Below are positions 35,449-45,627 of a DNA stretch of 64,000 nucleotides, one piece after another. How positions within the stretch are numbered: the stretch's first letter is position 1; the number at the start of each line of letters is the position of its first letter. This DNA is from Paraglaciecola marina. GTDB taxonomy: Bacteria; Pseudomonadota; Gammaproteobacteria; Enterobacterales; Alteromonadaceae. The stretch spans positions 209,439-273,438 of the forward strand of contig NZ_ML178721.1 in NCBI RefSeq assembly GCF_004360155.1, in the 5' to 3' direction. Made by a program: the position numbers and the translations under genes. The notes below the pieces were generated by a model that was not told the DNA's origin, searched no databases, and saw only the letters and a program-made list of their open reading frames with translations.

Positions 35449-35754
35449 TTAATCAATTTTATATGCGGGTGTCTCTACTTTTACCGAGCGTAGCCCAATC
35501 ATTAATATTCTTCCTCGATAACTATCTTCACCATTGCCTGAAAACTCAAAATAAAACTCTGTGTGAAAGTCAAGTTTTCCTCGATAGCTTTTAATGCGAG
35601 TACTGACCCTAGCTACACTAATAAGTTGGATATTGTGTGTCTCACAGTAGTGTTCCAATGATACTTTTACCTGTTCGGATATAGCTCTGAATCGCCAAAA
35701 CATCGCAATAAAACATAGTATTAAAATAAGTACAATTAAGTCATACAGATTCAT
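35449..35754 (-). CDS. DUF3301 family membrane protein
   Basis: A 101-residue protein with one N-terminal transmembrane helix (about residues 5-22, IVLILILCFIAMFW) and a cytoplasmic-type tail with VSLEHYCETHNIQLISVARV and a beta-rich end. This is the DUF3301 pattern, commonly found beside DUF3549 and yqcC in Alteromonas, Shewanella and Vibrio relatives. Its start is 6 bp after the DUF3549 stop (35761), so it is the second gene of a two-gene minus-strand unit. Function unknown. Confidence 0.8.
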   Translation of the reverse strand: MNLYDLIVLILILCFIAMFWRFRAISEQVKVSLEHYCETHNIQLISVARVSTRIKSYRGKLDFHTEFYFEFSGNGEDSYRGRILMIGLRSVKVETPAYKID

Positions 35755-35760
35755 TAGCTA

Positions 35761-36777
35761 TTATTGTCCAAATACTTTGCCTATTGCCTGTGTAAGGCTA
35801 GGGCTTTTATTGGTCCAACGTAATATTGCTAACATTGAAGGACGTGTTTCTGGTATCTGAACCAAATCAGAGTACAGCCCAATAAAAGAAGCTGCATCAT
35901 TTTGTGCCAAGTTTTCTATATATAACTTTAAAATTTTTGCATCCGCCAGTTGTTTCCAATGTCTGGCTGCAATCAGCATTAAAATGGTGTTGTCTCTCCC
36001 CAAATGACCTTTCAGTATAGAAAAAATATAATCCTTAACTTGGCTCCTAGCTTGGCTTTGGCTTAATGCTCTAATTACAGATAGAGTTGTCTCTAGATTT
36101 TTTGGCTCTTGCAAACCCCAATCAATCAACAGTTGACTAAGCTTTGAATTAAGTTGATGGTTCTCTAAAGATGCACACAAAGCTTTCTGAATTTGAGGGG
36201 CTAGATTCTCAAAACTGGTTAGCAATAAGTTTTCAAAATGCAATGTTTCAAGGGAGGTGCAGAAGTCTGCTATACCTTGTAGTGGAATATTTCTCCAATC
36301 TTCATTTTGTGAGTGCTGGATGTATTTAACGGTACTTTCTAGGTGTTCAGAAAAAGGTAGCCCTAGTCTTGTTTTACATAAACTATTAAAGTCGGCCAGT
36401 TGCTGCTGTCCTGGAATAAAAGTAAAAGGGTTGTCTGGAAGTTGATTGTTAGGGTTCTTCTCATTGTTAAGAGTTTCTCCTAGTGCTTCAACGACAATAT
36501 GCAAGAATTGTTGTCTACCTGCTTCAATCACTAAGCCTTTTTCATCAAGTGGTAACTTTATAAACCAAATATAATGTTCAGAACTTGCTAATTTATTAAA
36601 GAAGATAATTCCGAACCATGCATGTTGCTGCCTTGGCCTAGGCGCTGGTTTTTGTGCGCTTTCTATTTCTAGAAAGTCTTGTGAATTTACACTTATTATC
36701 CCTCTTGCCATATCAAACACGTGGCACTCAGTGCCTGCGTGTAGTAAAAATTCACTGATTGTATTAATGTGACTCAT
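35761..36777 (-). CDS. DUF3549 family protein
   Basis: A 338-residue soluble protein from ATG 36777 (MSHINTISEFLLHAG); the frame runs 15 codons further upstream, but MSHINTISEFLL fits the family start and leaves the divergent promoter region of yqcC free. QHAWFGIIFFNKL, YIWFIKLPLDEKGLV and FENLLLTSFENLAPQIQKAL are characteristic DUF3549 segments. The C-terminal half is a helical repeat-like region. Function unknown; conservation of the csrB-DUF3301-DUF3549-yqcC order is the only hint. Confidence 0.82.
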   Translation of the reverse strand: MSHINTISEFLLHAGTECHVFDMARGIISVNSQDFLEIESAQKPAPRPRQQHAWFGIIFFNKLASSEHYIWFIKLPLDEKGLVIEAGRQQFLHIVVEALGETLNNEKNPNNQLPDNPFTFIPGQQQLADFNSLCKTRLGLPFSEHLESTVKYIQHSQNEDWRNIPLQGIADFCTSLETLHFENLLLTSFENLAPQIQKALCASLENHQLNSKLSQLLIDWGLQEPKNLETTLSVIRALSQSQARSQVKDYIFSILKGHLGRDNTILMLIAARHWKQLADAKILKLYIENLAQNDAASFIGLYSDLVQIPETRPSMLAILRWTNKSPSLTQAIGKVFGQ

Positions 36778-36868
36778 GGTATTCTTACAACTGAAATTAG
36801 AATTAGATTGTAAAGCCTTCAAGAGTTTAGTCTCTATTCAGCTTAAGCAAATATTTAAGTTATTGATC

Positions 36869-37210
36869 ATGCCATGTAGATACAAAGAAGTCGAAGTTCT
36901 ACTTAAAAAATTAGAGAAGCAAATGACTTTAGCACTATTATGGTCGGATGCTCCTCCATCTGACGTCGACTTAAATAGTCAGGCTCCTTTTGCTTGCGAT
37001 AAAATTCCCTTTGAGCATTGGTTACAATTTATTTTTATTCCTAAAATGACTATGGTCGTAAATTCAAGAAATAGCTTACCCCAAAATTTATTACTGATGC
37101 CTATGGCTGAACAGAGTTTTCTGGGGAGGTCACATTTGTCGAAAGTATTGTTGGTAATTGCAGAGATTGATAGATGGTTTGAATGTTTTTCAAGAGAGTC
37201 GAGAGTATGA
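36869..37210 (+). CDS. yqcC: YqcC family protein (DUF446)
   Basis: A 113-residue protein. From ATG 36869 (MPCRYKEVEVLLKKLE) it contains ALLWSDAPPS, PFEHWLQFIFIPKM and LLMPMAEQSF, the conserved DUF446 stretches. The longer frame from 36776 lies across the divergent promoter region and is not supported by similarity. The stop TGA at 37208 is one base before the truC GTG start, so translation of the two is surely linked. E. coli yqcC is likewise upstream of truC. Function unknown. Confidence 0.85.
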   Translation: MPCRYKEVEVLLKKLEKQMTLALLWSDAPPSDVDLNSQAPFACDKIPFEHWLQFIFIPKMTMVVNSRNSLPQNLLLMPMAEQSFLGRSHLSKVLLVIAEIDRWFECFSRESRV

Positions 37211-37211
37211 A

Positions 37212-37958
37212 GTGCAATTAGATATTATTTATCAAGATGAGTTTTTAGTAGCTATAAACAAACCGTCTGGCCTATTAGTACATCGAAGTTTAATTGATAA
37301 ACATGAAACTCAGTTTGCCATGCAGTTACTAAGAGATCAGATAGGACAACATGTGTTTCCTGTACATCGTCTTGATAGACCTACTTCTGGCGTGTTGGTG
37401 TTTGCTTTATCTTCAGGAGTGGCTAGAACGTTAGGGGAGCAATTTTTTAAACAGAAAGTAGCCAAAACATATTTGGCCCTAGTTCGTGGGCACGTAGCGG
37501 ATGAGGGAGAGATTGATTATGCACTTAAAGAAAAGTTAGACAAAATAGCTGATAAAATGTCGAGACAAGATAAGCCGGCTCAAGCTGCGGTAACTTTTTT
37601 TAGTAAACTGCATGCGTTTGAGTTGTGCTTTGCTGTTGGCCGATATCCAACGGCACGTTATTCATTAGTTAAGCTAACACCAAAGACAGGGCGAAAACAT
37701 CAACTAAGGCGTCATTTAGCCCATATCAATCACCCTATCCTAGGTGACACTACCCATGGCGATGGTAAACATAATCGTTTTGTCCGTGAGCAATACGGAT
37801 TGCGGCAATTGGCGTTAACATGCAAGTCTATGCATTTTCAGCATCCAGTTAGCCAGGAGAGTTTGTCACTTCACTGCCCATTGAATAAAGGCTTTTCTAA
37901 CCTACTAGAAGCATGGCAAGTCAGCCAAGCTGAATTAACTGAATTATCCAAACTATAA
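37212..37958 (+). CDS. truC: tRNA pseudouridine(65) synthase
   Basis: A 248-residue enzyme of the RluA-like pseudouridine synthase family that makes pseudouridine at position 65 of certain tRNAs. HRLDRPTSGVLVF near residues 53-65 holds the catalytic aspartate. NKPSGLLVHRS at the N-terminus and TGRKHQLRRHLAHINHPILGD late in the protein are diagnostic; DKIADKMSR resembles E. coli TruC DKIADKFA. Start: GTG 37212, giving VQLDIIYQDEFLV like E. coli MLEILYQDEWLV; a frame from ATG 37158 would overlap yqcC by 53 bp. Followed by yqcA. Confidence 0.93.
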   Translation: MQLDIIYQDEFLVAINKPSGLLVHRSLIDKHETQFAMQLLRDQIGQHVFPVHRLDRPTSGVLVFALSSGVARTLGEQFFKQKVAKTYLALVRGHVADEGEIDYALKEKLDKIADKMSRQDKPAQAAVTFFSKLHAFELCFAVGRYPTARYSLVKLTPKTGRKHQLRRHLAHINHPILGDTTHGDGKHNRFVREQYGLRQLALTCKSMHFQHPVSQESLSLHCPLNKGFSNLLEAWQVSQAELTELSKL

Positions 37959-37979
37959 GATAAACTTAAAGGTTACTTT

Positions 37980-38426
37980 ATGAAAGATGTAGGAATTTTT
38001 GTTGGATCTGTATATGGAAACTCCCAACATGTAGCTGAAGCAGTTGGTTCGGTATTAACATCAAATGGTTACTCCGCAAAAGTGTTCTTAGATCCAAATA
38101 TTGCTACTTTTTCAAAAGTATCTAATGTGCTTTTTATTACATCAACCACAGGGAACGGAGATATACCGCCCAACCTTGAGTTTTTTATACATGACTTAGA
38201 AGTTCAAAAAATTGAGATTGAGCATAAGCCATTCGCAGTAGTTGCTTTAGGTGATAGCAGTTACGGTGATAGCTATTGTGCTGCTGGAAAGAAAATATTT
38301 AGCCTATTAACTGAGTTAAAAGGTGAGGCCATTGCTGAAATATTAGAGATTGATGCTTGTGAAACACTGGAGCCGGAAATAGAAGTGGTGCCTTGGGTAA
38401 AATCCATAATGGCTAAGTTTCCATAA
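37980..38426 (+). CDS. yqcA: Flavodoxin YqcA
   Basis: A 148-residue short-chain flavodoxin. FVGSVYGNSQHVAEAV (7-22) is the FMN phosphate loop; STTGNGDIPPN and ALGDSSYGDSYCAAGK are the two flanking isoalloxazine loops. Length, and NxWV-like ending (EPEIEVVPWV), match E. coli YqcA (149), which is also downstream of truC. An electron carrier in the cytoplasm; its partner is not known. It begins 21 bp after truC. Confidence 0.92.
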   Translation: MKDVGIFVGSVYGNSQHVAEAVGSVLTSNGYSAKVFLDPNIATFSKVSNVLFITSTTGNGDIPPNLEFFIHDLEVQKIEIEHKPFAVVALGDSSYGDSYCAAGKKIFSLLTELKGEAIAEILEIDACETLEPEIEVVPWVKSIMAKFP

Positions 38427-38477
38427 ACGCTTGAGAGTACCAACCAATTTTACTGTAGATCTGCATTTTTAGGCACA

Positions 38478-38500
38478 AAAAAAGCGCCTAAGGCGCTTAA
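38478..38500 (-). terminator. Terminator of rpsT
   Basis: AAGCGCC and GGCGCTT (38482-38498) form a 7-bp stem with a 3-base loop. On the minus strand it is followed by a run of T residues (complement of the A-run at 38478-38484), so it ends rpsT. It may also stop transcripts arriving from yqcA. Confidence 0.88.
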
Positions 38501-38520
38501 TTTAATATACGTACAAATTT

Positions 38521-38784
38521 CTAGCTTAACGCTTTGATTTGTGCCGCCAGACGACTCTTATGACGAGCAGCCTTGTTTTTGTGGATCAATCCTTTAGTTG
38601 CCATACGGTCAAGCAAAGGTGTTGCTGCGTTATAAGCAGCTTGTGCTACTTCTTTATCACCAGAGGCGATAGCAGCGATTACTTTTTTCAAAGATGTACG
38701 TGTCATTGAGCGACGGCTAGCGTTGTGTTGGCGACGCTTTTCGGCCTGTATTGCACGTTTCTTAGCAGACTTGATGTTAGCCAA
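38521..38784 (-). CDS. rpsT: 30S ribosomal protein S20
   Basis: An 87-residue basic protein, [20 protein letters not shown] at the start, typical of S20. It binds 16S rRNA during 30S assembly. The start codon is TTG (38784-38782) with GGGAG 7 bp upstream; E. coli rpsT also begins with UUG and is autoregulated at translation (established knowledge), so the rare start may have the same purpose. A near-consensus promoter lies 44 bp upstream and a terminator just after the stop, so it is a single-gene unit. Confidence 0.97.
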   Translation of the reverse strand: MANIKSAKKRAIQAEKRRQHNASRRSMTRTSLKKVIAAIASGDKEVAQAAYNAATPLLDRMATKGLIHKNKAARHKSRLAAQIKALS

Positions 38785-38827
38785 GTTGGAACTCCCAAAA
38801 AATTCTAGTCAAAATTCAAGGGTGCGG

Positions 38828-38856
38828 ATTATGGAGAACAAGCTATCCAATGTCAA
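38828..38856 (-). promoter_or_regulatory. Sigma-70 promoter of rpsT
   Basis: On the minus strand, TTGACA (38856-38851) and CATAAT (38833-38828) are separated by exactly 17 bp. This matches the -35 box perfectly and the -10 box at five of six bases. It points at rpsT; the rest of the 327-bp spacer to murJ shows no further clear feature. Confidence 0.85.
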
Positions 38857-39111
38857 TCATTTTTGAGCTATTTATATACAAATAGTAATGAATATTCTTT
38901 GTGATAATTCTGGCAATAAATTTTAAGCATTATCATAGATTTTCCATGTTGCTTTTTTTCAATTTAACTCTTTGTTGTAAATAATAAAAATTTTGAATGC
39001 ATATATTTTAATACTGTAAATTATTTCGTTAACTTGACGGGGCGAGAATCACTATAGATTGGTTCTGTCAATTGCCGCATAATAGAACTTTTGTATATTG
39101 GAATTAAGTGA

Positions 39112-40668
39112 TTGTCACGTAAGTTATTAAAATCTGGAGTTATTGTCAGCTTTATGACATTTATCTCGCGAATTCTAGGCTTGGTTAGGGATGCGGTTAT
39201 CGCTAATTTAATGGGGGCTGGCGCGAACGCTGATGTTTTTCTATTTGCAAATAAAATTCCTAACTTTTTAAGACGACTTTTTGCAGAAGGGGCTTTTGCT
39301 CAAGCCTTTATTCCAGTTTTGACTGATGTCAAAAATGAAGGCGATGAGAATCACTTAAGAGAGTTTATCGCCAAAGTGACAGGCTCCCTTGGTGTAGTTG
39401 TAACCATAGTTACCATTATTGGGGTTATTGCTTCACCTGTATTGGCGGCGTTATTCGGTACAGGATGGTTTATCGAGCATTTGCAGGGTGGTCCTAAAGG
39501 CGCTAAGTTTGAATTAGCATCGATGATGTTAAAAATAACCTTTCCGTATCTATTATTTGTTTCTATGACAGGCTTAGCTGGTGCTATTCTCAACACATTG
39601 AATAAATTTGCAATGGCAGCATTTACCCCTGTCTTGTTAAATGTGGCGATTATTAGTTGTGCAATATATTTGTCCCCCCATTTTGCAGAGCCTGCATTTG
39701 CCCTAGCATGGGGGGTGTTTATAGGCGGATTATTGCAGCTTTTATTTCTCATCCCTTTTTTAATAAAAGCAAACGTATTAGTAAAACCAAAGTGGGGTTG
39801 GAACGATCCTGATTTGATTAAAGTGCGGACGTTAATGATCCCTGCATTATTTGGTGTATCTGTTGGGCAAATAAACCTGTTGCTAGATACCATGATTGCA
39901 AGTTTCTTAGGTACGGGAGCGATTTCATGGCTTTATTATTCAGATAGGTTATTAGAATTCCCTTTAGGTCTGTTTGGTATTGCCATCGCTACGGTTATTT
40001 TACCTACACTGTCTCGAAATCATGTAAGTAAAGACAGCAAGTCTTTTAACAACAATATTGACTGGGCAGTTAAGATGGTTTGCTTTTTAGGTATTCCGGC
40101 CGCTGCGGGGTTGTTTATGTTGGCAGAGCCTATGTTGCTAACTATCTTTCAGCGAGGTGAGTTTACCCCTCTTGATGCAACCTATGCTTCACATAGTCTA
40201 AAGGCTTACTCATTTGGTTTGCTGAGCTTTATGTTAGTTAAAGTACTTGCCCCAGGTTTTTATTCCAGGCAAGACACTAAAACGCCTGTTAAGTTTGGGA
40301 TTTGGTGTATGGCAGCCAACATGTTGTTTAATTTAATTTTGGTATGGCCTTTTGGGTTTGTGGGTTTAGCTATGGCAACTTCACTGTCTGCTTGTATGAA
40401 TGCATTATTGCTTTATGTAACATTACATAAGCAGGGGGTATACCAAGCTTCATCAAAAACGATCTGGTTATTGATAAAAATATTGTTTTCGAGTGGCCTA
40501 ATGGCGCTTGTAATATTTAAAGTTAATCCTGAAATCACTACTTGGCTTGAGTTCTCATTGTTAATGAAGGTCATCGAATTAACTAAATTGGTGGTGGCTG
40601 GTGGAAGTGTATTTATGATTTCATTATTGCTATTAGGTGTAAGAAAAAGAAGTTTTATCGCAGTATAA
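39112..40668 (+). CDS. murJ: Lipid II flippase MurJ
   Basis: A 518-residue, multi-pass inner-membrane protein of the MVF/MOP superfamily that flips lipid II to the periplasm for peptidoglycan synthesis. The N-terminus SGVIVSFMTFISRILGLVRDAVIANLMGAG and NFLRRLFAEGAFAQAF are the MurJ signature, with the conserved arginines in place. Fourteen hydrophobic segments are expected. The start is TTG 39112; the ATG frames are closed just upstream, and an upstream GTG (39109) would meet a stop. As in E. coli it is divergent from rpsT and upstream of ribF. Confidence 0.95.
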   Translation: MSRKLLKSGVIVSFMTFISRILGLVRDAVIANLMGAGANADVFLFANKIPNFLRRLFAEGAFAQAFIPVLTDVKNEGDENHLREFIAKVTGSLGVVVTIVTIIGVIASPVLAALFGTGWFIEHLQGGPKGAKFELASMMLKITFPYLLFVSMTGLAGAILNTLNKFAMAAFTPVLLNVAIISCAIYLSPHFAEPAFALAWGVFIGGLLQLLFLIPFLIKANVLVKPKWGWNDPDLIKVRTLMIPALFGVSVGQINLLLDTMIASFLGTGAISWLYYSDRLLEFPLGLFGIAIATVILPTLSRNHVSKDSKSFNNNIDWAVKMVCFLGIPAAAGLFMLAEPMLLTIFQRGEFTPLDATYASHSLKAYSFGLLSFMLVKVLAPGFYSRQDTKTPVKFGIWCMAANMLFNLILVWPFGFVGLAMATSLSACMNALLLYVTLHKQGVYQASSKTIWLLIKILFSSGLMALVIFKVNPEITTWLEFSLLMKVIELTKLVVAGGSVFMISLLLLGVRKRSFIAV

Positions 40669-40766
40669 AATATCGCTTTTTACCAATATCAGACGGTGAT
40701 TATCTATTCTTAGAGGGTTTATTTGATTAGTATTGCTCAAAAAACTTGATTCATGCTGCTTATCAC

Positions 40767-40794
40767 TTTCAATCATGGCTTAGTCGGTTATAAT
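40767..40794 (+). promoter_or_regulatory. Possible promoter of ribF
   Basis: TATAAT at 40789-40794 is a perfect -10 box, with TTTCAA 16 bp upstream as a poor -35. It lies 65 bp before the ribF start, consistent with separate transcription of ribF-ileS-lspA-fkpB-ispH. Confidence 0.55.
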
Positions 40795-40858
40795 CCGCGC
40801 TTTTAATATTTTCCCTGTAGTCATTATGGTTTGACTGCATTCAAATTAGAGACGTTAA

Positions 40859-41785
40859 TTGGAACTAATCCGCGGTATTCATAACATACGTGATAAACAC
40901 AAAGCTTGTGTGTTAACAATCGGCAAGTTCGATGGTGTTCATCTTGGCCATCAAGCAGTGTTAAGTCAGGTGATCATTAAAGCTAGAAGCCTTGGTTTAC
41001 CAGCAACAGTTATGGTGTTTGAGCCACAACCAGAAGAGTTATTTACACCAGAACAAGCTCCTGCAAGGTTAAGCTTGTTGCGTGATAAATATATTCAACT
41101 TAAGCGTTTAGGAGTTGATCGTTTACTGGTTGTGAATTTTAACTGTACATTTGCCAACCTCAGCGCCCACCATTTTGTTGAAGAGCTATTAGTCAATAAG
41201 CTCAATGTTCAATATCTTGTTGTGGGAGATGACTTTCGTTTTGGTAAAGACCGAACTGGTGATTTTGCACTATTAAAACAAGAAGGTGAGCAATATCAAT
41301 TTGATGTGGTCAGTACTCAAAGCTTTAAAGTTGAAGATGATCGGATTAGCTCCACAGCGATTAGAGAAGCGTTAAACCATGATGATTTTGATTTAGCTCA
41401 ACAGATGTTAGCTAGGCCTTTTAGTATTGCTGGTAAAGTTTTACATGGTGATAAAAAAGGACGCACTATTGGTTTCCCTACAGCTAATGTTTTACTAAAG
41501 CGTTGCAAAGCACCTGTAAATGGTGTGTTTGCAGTTAAAGTGCAGATTGCTGATAAGTTTTATATGGGAGTCGCTAATATCGGCCATAGACCAACTGTCA
41601 ATGGACAACGCTCGCAACTAGAAGTACATCTATTTGGTTTTAGTGGAAACCTATATGGAAAATTTATTTCTGTTGCTTTGGTTCGTAAAATTAGACAAGA
41701 AATGAAGTTTGATTCTTTTGAGTTACTTCACAAACAAATACAAAAAGACGCATTAGAAGCCAAAGTAATACTAGGTGTTTCTTAA
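40859..41785 (+). CDS. ribF: Bifunctional riboflavin kinase / FAD synthetase
   Basis: A 308-residue enzyme making FMN and FAD. GKFDGVHLGHQAVL near 22-35 contains the HxGH nucleotidyltransferase motif (FAD synthetase). The C-terminal half carries the flavokinase GDKKGRTIGFPTANV. The start MELIRGIHN parallels E. coli MKLIRGIHN and uses TTG 40859. Followed 46 bp later by ileS in the standard gammaproteobacterial order ribF-ileS-lspA-fkpB-ispH. Confidence 0.95.
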   Translation: MELIRGIHNIRDKHKACVLTIGKFDGVHLGHQAVLSQVIIKARSLGLPATVMVFEPQPEELFTPEQAPARLSLLRDKYIQLKRLGVDRLLVVNFNCTFANLSAHHFVEELLVNKLNVQYLVVGDDFRFGKDRTGDFALLKQEGEQYQFDVVSTQSFKVEDDRISSTAIREALNHDDFDLAQQMLARPFSIAGKVLHGDKKGRTIGFPTANVLLKRCKAPVNGVFAVKVQIADKFYMGVANIGHRPTVNGQRSQLEVHLFGFSGNLYGKFISVALVRKIRQEMKFDSFELLHKQIQKDALEAKVILGVS

Positions 41786-41831
41786 AAGCTTAAATTTTTA
41801 ACTACATTGACCAATTTGGATTTAACCAACA

Positions 41832-44651
41832 ATGAGTGATTACAAACATACCCTGAATTTGCCTGAAACAGATTTTCCAATGCGTGGAGGGTTAGCTCAG
41901 CGCGAGCCAAAAATGCTCAAGCAATGGACAGAAAAAAAATTATATCAGCAAATTCGAGAAGCCAAAAAAGGAAATACTCCCTTTATATTGCATGATGGCC
42001 CTCCATACGCAAATGGTGATATTCATATTGGTCATGCGGTAAATAAAATATTAAAAGACATTATTGTCAAGTCTAAGACTTTATCTGATTTTGACGCACC
42101 TTATGTGCCTGGTTGGGATTGTCATGGTTTGCCTATTGAGTTAATGGTTGAGAAAAAAGTAGGTAAGCCAGGTAAAAAAGTGACGGCAGCCGAATTTCGA
42201 CAAAAATGTCGTGACTATGCGGAAAAGCAAATAGCTGGTCAGAAAGCTGACTTCATTCGCCTTGGTGTATTGGGTGAATGGGATAAACCGTATAAAACCA
42301 TGGACTTCACATCTGAAGCTAACATTATCCGTGAGCTAGGGCTTATCGTGCGTTCAGGCCATTTAGAGAAAGGCTTTAAACCTGTGCATTGGTGCACCGA
42401 TTGCGGTTCAGCGCTAGCAGAAGCCGAAGTTGAGTATCAAGATAAGAACTCTCCTTCTATAGACGTAAAGTTTAAAGCAGTCGATACAAATGCAATAAGT
42501 GGTCTGTTTGGAAGTTCAAATGGCGAAGGAAGCGTATCTCTTGTTATTTGGACAACTACTCCTTGGACTATGCCAGCTAACAGAGCTGTGTGTGTTCACC
42601 CTGAGCTAGAATATAGCTTGATTCAAGTGGTTGATGAGAAAGGTCCCGAGCAATTAATTGTAGCTACTGATTTGGTCGCTGATTGTATGCAGCGCTTTGG
42701 TTTTGAAAAATATGAGACGCTGGGTTTATGTCAAGGAAAAGCTTTAGAGCTTCAACAGCTTAACCATGCTTTTTACGACTTTACCGTACCTGTGATTTTA
42801 GGTGACCACGTCACTACTGAGTCTGGTACTGGCTGTGTACACACCGCTCCAGGCCATGGTGTTGATGACTTTAATGTTGGTAAAAATTATGACTTAGAAG
42901 TCGCTAACCCTGTTGGAGCAAATGGTGTATACCTAGAGGGTACCGAGTTGTTTGCTGGAGAGCATGTATTTAAAGCTAATGATCATGTAGTCGAAGTGTT
43001 GAAAGAGCATGGCGCGTTATTACATCATCATGTCTACAATCATAGCTATCCTCATTGCTGGCGTCATAAAACCCCTATTATCTTCCGTGCGACCCCACAA
43101 TGGTTTGTGAGCATGGATAAAAATGGCTTACGTGAAGAGTCTATTAAAGAAATACATAATACTCAGTGGATCCCTGAATGGGGAGAAAGCCGTATTGAAA
43201 CTATGGTAGCTGGACGCCCTGATTGGTGTATCTCTCGTCAACGTACTTGGGGCGTACCCATTGCATTATTTGTGCACAAAGACACGGGTGACTTGCATCC
43301 TCGTACAGATGAACTAATTGAACATGTTGCAAAGTTGGTTGAGAAAAAGGGTATACAAGCTTGGTGGGATATAGACACTGAAGAGCTACTTGGAGAAGAC
43401 GCTGAAACTTTCGTTAAAGTACCCGATACCCTAGATGTATGGTTTGACTCAGGTGTAACACACTACTTTGTTGTTGACGCCAGAGATGACATCCCTGCAT
43501 CTGCAGATTTGTATTTAGAGGGGTCAGACCAACATAGAGGTTGGTTTATGTCTTCACTGATGACATCTGTTGCCACAAAAGGTAAGGCCCCCTATAAACA
43601 AGTGTTAACACATGGTTTTACAGTTGATGGTGACGGTAAAAAAATGTCTAAATCTCTTGGTAATACTATTGCTCCACAGCATGTTACTGGAAAATTAGGG
43701 GCTGATATTTTACGTTTGTGGGTAGCCTCGACTGATTATCGTAGTGAGATTGCTGTCTCTGATGAAATTTTAAATCGTTCTGCAGATGCTTATCGCCGTA
43801 TCCGCAATACCGCTCGCTTTTTATTAGCTAACTTAAACGGCTTTGACCCTAAGAAAGATTTGGTTGCCATTGAAGATATGGTTGAGTTAGATAAGTGGGT
43901 TATGGGTAGAGTGCACGATATTCAACAAGATATTATTGGCGCTTACGAAAAGTATGACATGCTAGTTGTTACTCAAAAATTAATGCAATTTTGTTCAATA
44001 GAGTTAGGTAGCTTCTATTTAGATATCATTAAAGATAGACAGTATACAGCTAAGAGTGATAGCCATGCTCGTCGTTCATGTCAGAGCGCTTTGTATCATA
44101 TTATTGAAGCCCTAGTTCGCTGGATGGCTCCAATTACTAGTTTTACTGCTCAAGAGTTATGGCAAGAAATGCCTTGGCAACAGGATGAGTTTGTATTTAC
44201 TGGAAAATGGTATGAAGGCTTACAGCAAGTTAAGCTCGACAGTGAGTTTGATAACGCTTTTTGGCAGCAAGTCTTAATGGTTAAAAATGAAGTTAACCGT
44301 TGTATTGAGGCCACGCGTAAAGAAGGTAATATTAAAGGGTCGTTACAGGCAGAAGTTACTTTATATGTTACCAGCGATTTATTTGCGGCTCTTAGTAAGT
44401 TAGAAGATGAATTACGCTTTGTCTTAATTACCTCTGGTGCAAGTGTAGTTGAAGTGAGTGAGGCTCCTACAGGGGGATCTGAGACTGAATTACAAGGTCT
44501 GTGGGTGGATGTAGCTGTATCTAGTGCAGAAAAGTGCAGTCGCTGTTGGCATCACAGAGAAGATGTGGGCCAAAATGCAGACCACCCAGAGCTTTGTCTT
44601 CGTTGTGTAGATAATGTGGAAGGGGATGGTGAAAAACGCTCATATGCTTAA
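41832..44651 (+). CDS. ileS: Isoleucyl-tRNA synthetase
   Basis: A 939-residue class I aminoacyl-tRNA synthetase. [15 protein letters not shown] at 58-72 holds the HIGH motif and KKMSKSLGN near 604 the KMSKS motif. The CP1 editing domain is present ([11 protein letters not shown], then [12 protein letters not shown] near 340-352). The C-terminal zinc-binding cysteines are CSRCW and LCLRC. It charges tRNA-Ile with proofreading of valine. Its last 8 bp overlap lspA. Confidence 0.98.
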   Translation: MSDYKHTLNLPETDFPMRGGLAQREPKMLKQWTEKKLYQQIREAKKGNTPFILHDGPPYANGDIHIGHAVNKILKDIIVKSKTLSDFDAPYVPGWDCHGLPIELMVEKKVGKPGKKVTAAEFRQKCRDYAEKQIAGQKADFIRLGVLGEWDKPYKTMDFTSEANIIRELGLIVRSGHLEKGFKPVHWCTDCGSALAEAEVEYQDKNSPSIDVKFKAVDTNAISGLFGSSNGEGSVSLVIWTTTPWTMPANRAVCVHPELEYSLIQVVDEKGPEQLIVATDLVADCMQRFGFEKYETLGLCQGKALELQQLNHAFYDFTVPVILGDHVTTESGTGCVHTAPGHGVDDFNVGKNYDLEVANPVGANGVYLEGTELFAGEHVFKANDHVVEVLKEHGALLHHHVYNHSYPHCWRHKTPIIFRATPQWFVSMDKNGLREESIKEIHNTQWIPEWGESRIETMVAGRPDWCISRQRTWGVPIALFVHKDTGDLHPRTDELIEHVAKLVEKKGIQAWWDIDTEELLGEDAETFVKVPDTLDVWFDSGVTHYFVVDARDDIPASADLYLEGSDQHRGWFMSSLMTSVATKGKAPYKQVLTHGFTVDGDGKKMSKSLGNTIAPQHVTGKLGADILRLWVASTDYRSEIAVSDEILNRSADAYRRIRNTARFLLANLNGFDPKKDLVAIEDMVELDKWVMGRVHDIQQDIIGAYEKYDMLVVTQKLMQFCSIELGSFYLDIIKDRQYTAKSDSHARRSCQSALYHIIEALVRWMAPITSFTAQELWQEMPWQQDEFVFTGKWYEGLQQVKLDSEFDNAFWQQVLMVKNEVNRCIEATRKEGNIKGSLQAEVTLYVTSDLFAALSKLEDELRFVLITSGASVVEVSEAPTGGSETELQGLWVDVAVSSAEKCSRCWHHREDVGQNADHPELCLRCVDNVEGDGEKRSYA

Positions 44652-45138
44652 TTTGTTTACACAAACAGGCTGGCGATTTTTATGGATCTCAGTTTTGGTA
44701 ATTGGCTTAGATCAATTCACCAAAGCGTTAGTATTAAAAAATATTGAGTTATATCAGGCGATTCAGATTTTACCTTTTTTTAACTTAACTCACGTCTATA
44801 ACTATGGTGCTGCTTTTAGCTTTTTGCATGATGCAAATGGCTGGCAGCGTTGGTTTTTTACAGTGATAGCTTTCACGGTCAGTGGCTTTGTTCTTTGGTG
44901 GTTAAAACAAACTACTAAGCCACAAATAATGGTTCCAGTGGCTTTTAGTCTAATTATAGGTGGTGCTCTAGGGAATGCCTACGACCGTTTGATATTGGGG
45001 TATGTGGTGGATTTTTTAGTGCTGTATTATCAGCAATGGCAGTGGCCTGCTTTTAATGTAGCCGATAGTGCAATATGCTTTGGCGCTCTGTTATTGCTTA
45101 TTGATATGTTTAAGAATAAAGAGGAAAAACATGACTGA
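44644..45138 (+). CDS. lspA: Prolipoprotein signal peptidase
   Basis: A 164-residue inner-membrane aspartyl protease with four transmembrane segments that removes signal peptides from diacylglyceryl-modified prolipoproteins. The catalytic aspartates are in LGNAYDRL and FNVADSAI. Start: ATG 44644 overlaps ileS by 8 bp; ATG 44626 (six codons earlier) sits right after AAGGGG and is the alternative. The DUF3192 protein at 33677 would be one of its substrates. Stop overlaps fkpB by 8 bp. Confidence 0.95.
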   Translation: MLNLFTQTGWRFLWISVLVIGLDQFTKALVLKNIELYQAIQILPFFNLTHVYNYGAAFSFLHDANGWQRWFFTVIAFTVSGFVLWWLKQTTKPQIMVPVAFSLIIGGALGNAYDRLILGYVVDFLVLYYQQWQWPAFNVADSAICFGALLLLIDMFKNKEEKHD

Positions 45139-45577
45139 TCTAGGCAACAATGCCATTACTCAAGGTAGCGAAGTAGTGCTACATTTTGACTTGAAATTAG
45201 CTGATGGTTCGGCCGCTGATAGTACCAGAGTTAACGATAAACCTGCAAAACTAGTGATGGGAGATGGCAATTTAACAGCTAATTTCGAAGCCTGTTTATT
45301 AGGATTGAATACTGGTGATAAGAAATCTTTTACTTTAGAAGCTAACGACGCTTTTGGCCAACCGAACCCAGACAATATACATCATTTAGAGCGCAGTAAA
45401 TTTAGCGCTGATACACCTGCTGAAGAGGGTATGATTATCGCTTTTACCCAACCAGATGGAAGCGAACTGCCAGGTATTGTTAGGGAAGTGACTGGTGACT
45501 CAGTGACAGTTGATTTTAATCACCCATTAGCAGGACAAGTCATCACTTTTGATGTGGAAATATTGTCGGTTAATTAA
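45131..45577 (+). CDS. fkpB: FKBP-type peptidyl-prolyl isomerase FkpB (SlpA)
   Basis: A 148-residue protein of the SlyD/FkpB branch. GSEVVLHFDLKLADGSAADST and GDGNLTANFEACLLGL are the FKBP strand pair, followed by the insert-in-flap segment GQPNPDNIHHLERS; DFNHPLAGQVITFDVEI is the conserved C-terminal FKBP end. Start: ATG 45131 with GAGG seven bases upstream; the frame open further upstream lies inside lspA. Cytoplasmic prolyl isomerase/chaperone. Always between lspA and ispH in this operon type. Confidence 0.93.
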   Translation: MTDLGNNAITQGSEVVLHFDLKLADGSAADSTRVNDKPAKLVMGDGNLTANFEACLLGLNTGDKKSFTLEANDAFGQPNPDNIHHLERSKFSADTPAEEGMIIAFTQPDGSELPGIVREVTGDSVTVDFNHPLAGQVITFDVEILSVN

Positions 45578-45627
45578 ACGTTTTTGAGTTGACACTCACT
45601 TTTTTGATTATTTATTGAGGAATACAA

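Noticed and set aside
36776..36868. A longer yqcC start at 36776.
   Set aside because: It would run through the start of the divergent DUF3549 gene and adds 31 residues with no similarity to YqcC proteins.
39351..39893. A 180-residue minus-strand frame opposite murJ.
   Set aside because: It lies entirely inside murJ, has no similarity to a known protein and no start signal.
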